A stretch of 36,655 bases of DNA from Deltaproteobacteria bacterium (lineage in GTDB: Bacteria; Desulfobacterota; Desulfobulbia; Desulfobulbales; Desulfocapsaceae), in NCBI GenBank assembly GCA_002747805.1, contig PDQP01000017.1, forward strand, positions 1 to 36,655, given 5' to 3'. Positions 27,530 through 33,871 of the stretch are shown here, piece after piece. Each line of letters opens with the position of its first letter. The first letter of the stretch is position 1. Position numbers and translations under genes: made by a program. The notes beneath the pieces are model-generated. The model did no database searches and had not been told where the DNA came from. It saw only the letters and a program-made list of their open reading frames with translations.

Positions 27530-28902
27530 TTGTCGATGATGAACCCAATTATCTGATAGTTCTTTCCGAGTTACTCAAGGACGAAGGATTTGAGGTGTTT
27601 ACCGCCCCCGGCGGCAGGCAGGGACTGGCCCTGGTCAAGGAGGTTGATCTGGATGCGGTGATTACCGATATGCAGATGCCCGGCATGGACGGCCTGCAGT
27701 TTCTGCAGTCGGTAAAAGAGCATCGCCGGGACTTGCCGGTAATCATCATCACCGCCTATGCCGAGGTGGAAAAGGCGGTTGCGGCCATGCAAAGCGGCGC
27801 CTTTAGTTATCTTGCCAAGCCGTTTGCCAATGACGAGCTGGTGGTAACCATCAATCGGGCGGCTGAGCATTACGGGCTGATTAAGGAAAATAATCGGCTG
27901 CGCAGCCAGCTTCATGAGCAGGACGGCTGTGGCGGGATAATTGGTAAAAATCCAAAAATGCTAAAGGCTTATGAATTGATAGCCAAGGCCGCACCAACCC
28001 CGGCCCTGGTCTTGATCAGCGGTGAGACCGGCACCGGCAAGGAGCTGGCGGCCAAGGCCATTCACCGCCTTTCGCCAAGAAAAGAGCAGCCCTTTATTAA
28101 GGTCAACTGTGCCGCCCTGCCCGATCATCTTTTGGAGCGGGAGCTTTTTGGTCATGAAAAGGGGGCCTTTACCGAGGCGGCTTCCATGCGTAAGGGCCGC
28201 TTTGAGCTGGCCGATGGCGGCACAATTTTTTTGGATGAGGTGGGGGAACTTTCTCTTACCCTGCAAGCGAAGGTCTTGGGTTTTATTCAGGAGAAAAGGT
28301 TTGAAAGGGTGGGCGGCACCAGAACCTTGACTGCGGATGTCCGGGTGATAAGTGCAAGCCATCGAGATTTGAAGGAAGAGGTGCAGCAGGGACGTTTTCG
28401 GGAGGAGCTTTTTTACCGGTTAAATGTGATCAACGTGGTATTGCCTCCACTGCGTGAAAGGATGGATGATCTGGGACTGCTGGCTGCTCATTTTATCGGC
28501 AAATTTGCCAAGGCTCTCGGCAGGGATGATATACAGCTCAGCCCTTCCGCCATGAAGCTGCTGATGAAGCTGCCTTGGGAAGGCAATATCCGCGAGCTTG
28601 AAAACACCATGGAAAGGGCGGTGGTGCTTTGTAACGGCAATACCATTGAGCCGGATGATGTGCAGCCGGATGCTATTGACGGCGAAGAAGAGCCTGATTG
28701 GGGACAGGAAATGGATTTATCCCGTTTTATTCCTGATTCGGCCGAGCTAAACGATGTTTTGCATACCATCGAAAAGAAGATGCTGCTGAAGGCTCTGGAG
28801 GATAGCGGTTACGTGCAGGCCAGAGCCGCCGAAAAACTGGGCATCACCAAAAGTCTTTTGCAGTACAAGATGAAAAAATACAAGATAGGCAAGAAAAAAT
28901 AA
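27514..28902 (+). CDS. NtrC-family sigma-54-dependent response regulator
   Basis: 462 residues in three domains. The receiver (1-118) has acidic pocket DDE (8-10), phospho-acceptor Asp52 in ITDMQMPGMDG and Lys102 in AKPF. The AAA+ sigma-54 domain (about 140-365) has Walker A GETGTGKE (170-177), Walker B TIFLDE, and GAFTEA (217-222) where most members have GAFTGA. A Fis-type helix-turn-helix closes the protein (RAAEKLGITKSLLQYKMKKY). A good AGGTGA ribosome site lies inside the end of the PHP gene. No histidine kinase partner is in the window, so the signal is unknown. Confidence 0.95.
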   Translation: MHSILIVDDEPNYLIVLSELLKDEGFEVFTAPGGRQGLALVKEVDLDAVITDMQMPGMDGLQFLQSVKEHRRDLPVIIITAYAEVEKAVAAMQSGAFSYLAKPFANDELVVTINRAAEHYGLIKENNRLRSQLHEQDGCGGIIGKNPKMLKAYELIAKAAPTPALVLISGETGTGKELAAKAIHRLSPRKEQPFIKVNCAALPDHLLERELFGHEKGAFTEAASMRKGRFELADGGTIFLDEVGELSLTLQAKVLGFIQEKRFERVGGTRTLTADVRVISASHRDLKEEVQQGRFREELFYRLNVINVVLPPLRERMDDLGLLAAHFIGKFAKALGRDDIQLSPSAMKLLMKLPWEGNIRELENTMERAVVLCNGNTIEPDDVQPDAIDGEEEPDWGQEMDLSRFIPDSAELNDVLHTIEKKMLLKALEDSGYVQARAAEKLGITKSLLQYKMKKYKIGKKK

Positions 28903-28922
28903 CCCGCCCGCAAACAGGTAAG

Positions 28923-28959
28923 AAAAACATGAGATAACGCTGTATTTTCATGTTTTTTT
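28923..28959. terminator. Bidirectional terminator between convergent genes
   Basis: AAAAACATGA (28923-28932) pairs with TCATGTTTTT (28948-28957) over a 15-base loop; the T-run continues to 28959, and the A-run at the left gives a U-run for minus-strand transcripts. It overlaps the stop codon of the minus-strand gene. Confidence 0.75.
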
Positions 28960-29820
28960 GCCGTTCTTGCTTTTGGGCAAAATAAACAGCCCGCTGCTGA
29001 TGATGGTCAGCAAAATGGCAAAGGAAGCCGCAGATATGCCCAGCAGCACATTGTAAAAGGGCGGGGCGGCCAGGGCAATGCGGATAATCAGGGTTGAAAA
29101 GGCAAAACCGGAATTTCTGAATATGGCATAAAAACTGGGCTGATAGCATTGCGATATTAACACCAGCAGGATATCGGCAATAATCAGCAGGGTGTAAAAA
29201 TCGTGAAAGAAATCTCCTTGAGCATGACCGATGACCACACAGGCTGCTTCCTTCACCCCCATAAAAATAAAGAAGGTCATCAAAATCAGGGCAATCCCCT
29301 TTTTGGCGGCCACAAACTCAAACATGACGCTCGGTTTCATACTTTCTTCGGTACTTCTTGACTGAATCCTGTAGTATACCCCAAGCAAGGCAAAGATCAA
29401 CAAGGCACCAAAACCATTTGATAAAATGCGAAGAATTGCCTCTTGATTGCCCTCATAGGTGATCGGCTCGGCAAAATATGAAAGCTCCTTAAAGGCATTT
29501 CGCATCAAAATCATTGACAGGATTTCAAACTGTTTTCCAACCGATTTTGAAAAGGAACAGGGGATGGTGAAAATCAGGCTGATTACCTCAAGAATCAGAA
29601 CCACCGTAAAGGCCATTTGCACGGCATGGAAATGATTTTTGGGCAGCAGCTGCGACAGAAAAGCCGGAACCAGCCCCTGCCGATTGGCCTCAATCATCAC
29701 CAGACTAAGCAGGAAAAAGATCACCAGGGCTAGGGAAATCTTTTTATGTATCTTTTCATGCTCCCATAAATGATGAAGCGGATCAAAAATATAGGTTATC
29801 TTTTCGTGTATGATGCTCAT
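28948..29820 (-). CDS. Multi-pass membrane protein of unknown function
   Basis: 290 residues with about seven hydrophobic segments (around 27-45, 65-90, 133-150, 173-192, 208-226, 235-252, 258-280) and no signal peptide. The N-terminus is polar and histidine-rich (HHLWEHEKIHKK). Between segments 2 and 3 lies a soluble loop with FSKSVGKQFEILSMILMRNAFKEL. I do not recognise the family. It is the last gene of an unbroken minus-strand run, 15 bases after the DUF4857-like gene and with no ribosome site of its own, so coupling to that gene is likely. It may be a channel-like or transporter component of the ABC system, but nothing in the sequence proves this. Confidence 0.75.
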   Translation of the reverse strand: MSIIHEKITYIFDPLHHLWEHEKIHKKISLALVIFFLLSLVMIEANRQGLVPAFLSQLLPKNHFHAVQMAFTVVLILEVISLIFTIPCSFSKSVGKQFEILSMILMRNAFKELSYFAEPITYEGNQEAILRILSNGFGALLIFALLGVYYRIQSRSTEESMKPSVMFEFVAAKKGIALILMTFFIFMGVKEAACVVIGHAQGDFFHDFYTLLIIADILLVLISQCYQPSFYAIFRNSGFAFSTLIIRIALAAPPFYNVLLGISAASFAILLTIISSGLFILPKSKNGKKT

Positions 29821-29835
29821 AAATTTATGTTTGTT

Positions 29836-31146
29836 TTATTCGTGTTTTCCGACAAATATAATAAAAATTAGTCCATATATGCCGCTTACTCCTACCAGAA
29901 ATATATCAAATATTTTCGGTCTTTTTCTATATTGCCAATATTGCCAATAGCTCCAGACTATCAAGCATAAAATACTGGCGGCAATGCCAAGGGTGGCAGG
30001 CAGTCCGCCGCTGGCGGCGTGAATTTTCAGACCTTGCTGGTTATCCAGCTTCAAATAAAAAGGGAAAAGCACGGCATATATCCGATCCGCAGTGGTCTTT
30101 TTGGCCCTGGACATTTGATGGCTGTATGAGGAAATCGGGCGGAAGTTTTTATCCATAGCCAGACCATAAACCATCTTGTCATCCGAATAAATGGCGGTAT
30201 TATAAATCGGGTTCATAATCAGCTTGAAATCCATCCGCTGATGGTCATAGTTATCCAGCGGCAGTGGTATCAAGCGGTAATTATCATAGGAGATAAGATA
30301 TAACTTGCCGGATTTACTGACCAGCAGCCCGTAATAATCCCTTTTTTTGTTTTCGGTAATCTTTATTATAGCTGTTTCAAGATTTGGGTCAATGCCGGTG
30401 CGTACAATAACCGGCAGGCCGTCCCTTCTTTTCAGGTGAAAGACCGCAAAATCGGCATCAACCAGAAACACCCCTTCGTCAAAGGGTTTCAGGACTGTGA
30501 ACTTACCATTTACCGACCGAGCCGGAAACTTAAAACCCCTATCTTTCAGAGCGGCGGTAAAAAGATTACTGAGCTTTTCATCCACCTGATTGCGGTAAAT
30601 ATTGATAAATTCCATCCGCTTATCGGTCATCCTGAAACGATCTTTGGGAAATGATAGTCTCACTTCACCATTCTCCGGCTCTATCAGCGGCCACAGGTTT
30701 TCAGTCTGATTAAATTCCTGATGTTTAAGCTCCCATACTTGACGATTATTTTTTATGGTGTCCCGATCAAAGATCCTGCCGTCAATCTCTATTGGCAGCA
30801 TTTTCCATAACTCCATGTTTTTATAATAAATAAAGGGCAAAAGCCGTTCAAATTCCACCCGTTTATACCACCTTCCATGCTGGCTTCTATAGGCATATTC
30901 GGCGGTATGATCGGTGGCCGCAGCGATGGATTCCGGCGGTATTTTGCCGACAATTTTTTCGGTATAGACAAACTCCTTGGTTATCGGACTAAAAAGGAGA
31001 TGGGTCTTGCCAACCCGATGAATAAAGAGTTTTTCATATAACATCGGCAGATAGATGGACATGATAAAAATGGCAAGCACGGTCAGGGATAAGGCCGCCA
31101 GGGTTTGCGATATGGGCCTGCGGCCAGTCAGGTCTGCATTACTCAC
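29836..31146 (-). CDS. DUF4857-like membrane-anchored protein of an ABC system
   Basis: 436 residues. One N-terminal helix (about 15-37, LAALSLTVLAIFIMSIYLPML), a large extracytoplasmic domain with many aromatic residues (about 45-375; FSPITKEFVYTEKI, YKRVEFERLLPFIYYKNMELWKMLP), and two C-terminal helices (about 382-398 and 415-432). The pattern agrees with my memory of DUF4857 proteins, best known from Bacteroidetes beside ABC genes; a profile search would settle this. The start is GTG at 31146, overlapping the permease stop as GTGA. The function is unknown. The large outer domain could act as a periplasmic sensor or substrate-handling part. Confidence 0.7.
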   Translation of the reverse strand: MSNADLTGRRPISQTLAALSLTVLAIFIMSIYLPMLYEKLFIHRVGKTHLLFSPITKEFVYTEKIVGKIPPESIAAATDHTAEYAYRSQHGRWYKRVEFERLLPFIYYKNMELWKMLPIEIDGRIFDRDTIKNNRQVWELKHQEFNQTENLWPLIEPENGEVRLSFPKDRFRMTDKRMEFINIYRNQVDEKLSNLFTAALKDRGFKFPARSVNGKFTVLKPFDEGVFLVDADFAVFHLKRRDGLPVIVRTGIDPNLETAIIKITENKKRDYYGLLVSKSGKLYLISYDNYRLIPLPLDNYDHQRMDFKLIMNPIYNTAIYSDDKMVYGLAMDKNFRPISSYSHQMSRAKKTTADRIYAVLFPFYLKLDNQQGLKIHAASGGLPATLGIAASILCLIVWSYWQYWQYRKRPKIFDIFLVGVSGIYGLIFIIFVGKHE

Positions 31147-31817
31147 TTGCTGCTTCTCCTGAGCCGAAAATTATGAGCCGGTAAAAGTGCCGCCGGAATC
31201 ATTAACAGTAGCGGAATTAAAAGCAGAAAAATGGCCGGCCAATAGCCGCCAGGACGGCATGACAGCAGAAACAGGCCGCTTACTCCCAAGCCAAGGGCAG
31301 CATTGATGAGACGAAGCCGGATGGATGGCTCAAGTATGGTCAAGGCACCGCCCAGATAAGAGGCAAATCCGGCAAGCACCCAAGGGGTAACGGTTTTCAG
31401 AGTAAGCAAGCAAATCTCCGGCGGAAAGTATATTCTTGAGATGGCGGTAAGTATCAGCAAATCGGGAAGCAGCAACAAGGCGATCGCCAAAATGCCTGCG
31501 GTCAGATGGGCAAAAATCAGCCGGTGGGCAGCAATCGGCAAATGCAGGGACAGACGCAGCCGCTCATCTCTCATCTCCGGCAGATATTGAATCAGGGAAA
31601 TTATAATCCCTGAAATAACAGGCAAATACTTAAACGGCTCATAATAAATCTGCCCCAAATGAAGTAGCTGATACCAAACCATTTCCGCCTTGTCCGCCAC
31701 AAAAAGCTGTCTGGTATCGATAAAAATATAGGCAAGCAAGGCAAGGTGAAGCAAAAAAAGAGCCAGCCAGCCCCGATGTATCTTGCAGTATTCCTTGAAT
31801 AAAATTGCTCGAATCAT
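31143..31817 (-). CDS. ABC-2 type permease-like membrane protein
   Basis: 224 residues, six hydrophobic segments (about 15-33, 62-80, 103-128, 143-160, 175-188, 192-212). It begins MIRAILFKEYCKIHRGW, the KE-Y pattern at the cytoplasmic start of many ABC-2 permeases. Short for a full permease. It overlaps the ATPase gene by ATGA upstream and the DUF4857-like gene by GTGA downstream, so the three are translationally coupled and probably form one complex. Substrate unknown. Confidence 0.75.
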   Translation of the reverse strand: MIRAILFKEYCKIHRGWLALFLLHLALLAYIFIDTRQLFVADKAEMVWYQLLHLGQIYYEPFKYLPVISGIIISLIQYLPEMRDERLRLSLHLPIAAHRLIFAHLTAGILAIALLLLPDLLILTAISRIYFPPEICLLTLKTVTPWVLAGFASYLGGALTILEPSIRLRLINAALGLGVSGLFLLSCRPGGYWPAIFLLLIPLLLMIPAALLPAHNFRLRRSSK

Positions 31818-32716
31818 AAATATCTTCCGGTGTAGCCGATAAAGGCATCCTCAAGGCTGATGGCTTTTTGCTTTAGTCCGGCTGGATTAACTCCCTGTTC
31901 TGACAGTTGTTTTTCCACCATATTTGGCGGAGAAAATGAAAATATTTCGTAGTAGTCGGGGTGAAGTTCGATATTTTTGATACAGCCTGCCGCCTTTGGG
32001 CTTACGCTCTGCCCCTCTGCTGATTTACGCGGCAGGAGAAAACATCTGAAATCATTCATAAATGCCTTTAGAGAGGTGGTCATCAGCCGTCCGCCGCGTT
32101 CAAGAAAAATCACCTCATCCACCAGCCGCTCCATATCCTGTATGACATGCGAGGTTAGAAAGACCGTTTTTGAGCCGTTCATTAAATATTCCTGCATATA
32201 GTCCAGAAACAGCCGGCGGTAACCAGCATCAAGCCCCATGGAGTAATCATCAAGAATCAGCAAATCCGGCTGCTGAGCCATAATCAGCCCCAAGACCACC
32301 TGGGAACGCTGGCCGCAGGACATGGCCGCCGCCTTTCGGGTATAGGGCAGCCCCAAAAGGTCAACAAGCTCATAATAATATTTACGGTTCCATTTTGGGT
32401 AAAAGGGTGCGTAAAACCGCTCAAGCTGCTCGATATTCATAAATTTATCATAGGTGAGATGACCCTCAAAAAGCAGGCCGATCCGGCTTCTGGTCTTGGG
32501 AGAAAGCCGGTGGGATGCCTCGCCAAAAACCTTGCATACTCCGGCAGAAGGACGCAAAAAACCCATCAGGATTTTAATCAGGGTGGTCTTGCCGACCCCG
32601 TTTTTGCCAAGCAGCCCCACCACCCTGCCCTCCGGCACGGCAAAGGACAAATCCTCGTAAATCAAGTGCTTCCCGTAATGGTGGCCCAGCTTTTGAACGC
32701 TGATGATATTGTCCAT
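31814..32716 (-). CDS. ABC transporter ATP-binding protein with altered Walker B
   Basis: 300 residues. Walker A GKNGVGKTT (about 37-45), signature MSCGQRSQV (about 138-146), Walker B LLILDDYSMGLD (about 157-168) where the catalytic glutamate position holds aspartate, and the switch histidine in LTSHV. The last 90 residues form a short accessory region. The overall type is that of ABC-2 exporter ATPases. AGGTGGA inside the arfB end serves as ribosome site. It drives the adjacent permease-like and DUF4857-like proteins. Confidence 0.88.
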   Translation of the reverse strand: MDNIISVQKLGHHYGKHLIYEDLSFAVPEGRVVGLLGKNGVGKTTLIKILMGFLRPSAGVCKVFGEASHRLSPKTRSRIGLLFEGHLTYDKFMNIEQLERFYAPFYPKWNRKYYYELVDLLGLPYTRKAAAMSCGQRSQVVLGLIMAQQPDLLILDDYSMGLDAGYRRLFLDYMQEYLMNGSKTVFLTSHVIQDMERLVDEVIFLERGGRLMTTSLKAFMNDFRCFLLPRKSAEGQSVSPKAAGCIKNIELHPDYYEIFSFSPPNMVEKQLSEQGVNPAGLKQKAISLEDAFIGYTGRYL

Positions 32717-32720
32717 AAGG

Positions 32721-33131
32721 TTATTCCACCTTTTTCCTCAGCTGCTTGACCATGCCTCTTTTGGTTTTATTATCAAGCCGCTTTTCCTTGACTGCCTTGG
32801 GCATCCGGGTCGGTTTGCGGACCCGTCTGGTTTTAAGGGCCGGTAATATAGCCTCTTTTAGTCTGGCAAGAGCGGCTTCCCGGTTTTTTTCAAGGCTTCT
32901 ATGCTCCTGGGCCTTGATAATCAAACATCCTTCCTGATTTATCCTTCGGTCTTTGCCCTGCAAAAGCCTCTCCTTGCACTCATCCGGCAGAGAAGAGGCA
33001 GGAATATCAAACCGCAGATGCACGGCGGTTGATACCTTATTGACATTTTGTCCGCCTGAGCCTTGCGAGCGTATGGGGTGCATCCTGATTTCGGCCAGCG
33101 GGATGGCCAGGTTGGCAGTGATTTGCAACAT
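32721..33131 (-). CDS. arfB: Alternative ribosome-rescue factor ArfB (peptidyl-tRNA hydrolase)
   Basis: 136 residues. The GGQ motif lies in RSQGSGGQNVNKVSTAVHLRF (about 20-40), followed by a family-typical core (KERLLQGKDRRI, IIKAQEHRSLEKNREAAL) and a highly basic tail (RRVRKPTRMPKAVKEKRLDNKTKR) that enters the empty mRNA channel. It frees ribosomes stalled without a stop codon. The start at 33131 gives the normal length; a TTG at 33188 would add 19 residues. Neither has a good ribosome site. The ABC ATPase gene starts four bases after its stop, which is an unusual partner. Confidence 0.92.
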   Translation of the reverse strand: MLQITANLAIPLAEIRMHPIRSQGSGGQNVNKVSTAVHLRFDIPASSLPDECKERLLQGKDRRINQEGCLIIKAQEHRSLEKNREAALARLKEAILPALKTRRVRKPTRMPKAVKEKRLDNKTKRGMVKQLRKKVE

Positions 33132-33223
33132 TTTGGTAACTATTGTTGTTTCAGAAATTAACTCATCAGCCTTAAAAGGATTTTTCAAAATCGATTATCA
33201 TAACCACAGAACAAAGCCATGTT

Positions 33224-33862
33224 TTAAGGACAAGGTGTTGGATAACCAAGCCGCTCGTAATCTTCCCGGTAAAAATCGCAAATCTGCTCCTGCTTGCTTG
33301 TAAAATCCGCCATTATCTGCCTAGATTTTTTGGTTTGCTTACATTTTTTTGCAGATACCTTAAGAACGCTAAAAAAAAGGGCCATACCATTTTTTACAAG
33401 CGGCGAAACGGTATCAAGAGCCTGATTTACTCCATCATCTTCCAGTTTGAAGATCAGCGAATTATCCAGCAGGAATTCATTTTGCGGCCGGATATGGTTA
33501 TCGCAAACAAATGGATTTCTGGAAAACTCCGACAAGGTATGTTCAATCCAGATTCCGGGGGCAAGGGTAGTAATCCCCTGCTTCTGCTGCCAGGCATATT
33601 CCGACATCAATCGGAAAAAAGGCTCTCTTACCAAGGTAACTATCCGGTCAAATCTTTTAGGGCAGACAATCTGTTTTAACATTTCGGCGTGCATATGCTG
33701 GGGAGAGCAGTGCATAAAACCAAGCTGATCGGCAGCCATCCCCCTAATGCTTAAAAATTCACGCCAGCCCCTATTTGCCATGCCCCTTAAAAAGCTGGAG
33801 CCGCCGCATTTTGGTATATGGACAAACAATACCGCCATGCCATCCCGCAGCAAAATCGGCAT
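33224..33862 (-). CDS. Sulfotransferase family 2-like protein
   Basis: 212 residues. It has the PAPS 5'-phosphosulfate site FVHIPKCGGSSFL (about 13-25) and the 3'-phosphate site VTLVREPFFRLMSEY (about 75-89), both typical of the carbohydrate 2-O-sulfotransferase-like family. No membrane helix, so cytoplasmic. The target is unknown; a surface glycan is plausible given the sulfotransferase-glycosyltransferase gene elsewhere in the window. Its AAGGAG ribosome site overlaps the stop of the CoA-dehydratase activase nine bases upstream, so the two are cotranscribed. Confidence 0.85.
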   Translation of the reverse strand: MPILLRDGMAVLFVHIPKCGGSSFLRGMANRGWREFLSIRGMAADQLGFMHCSPQHMHAEMLKQIVCPKRFDRIVTLVREPFFRLMSEYAWQQKQGITTLAPGIWIEHTLSEFSRNPFVCDNHIRPQNEFLLDNSLIFKLEDDGVNQALDTVSPLVKNGMALFFSVLKVSAKKCKQTKKSRQIMADFTSKQEQICDFYREDYERLGYPTPCP

Positions 33863-33871
33863 ATCCGCTCC

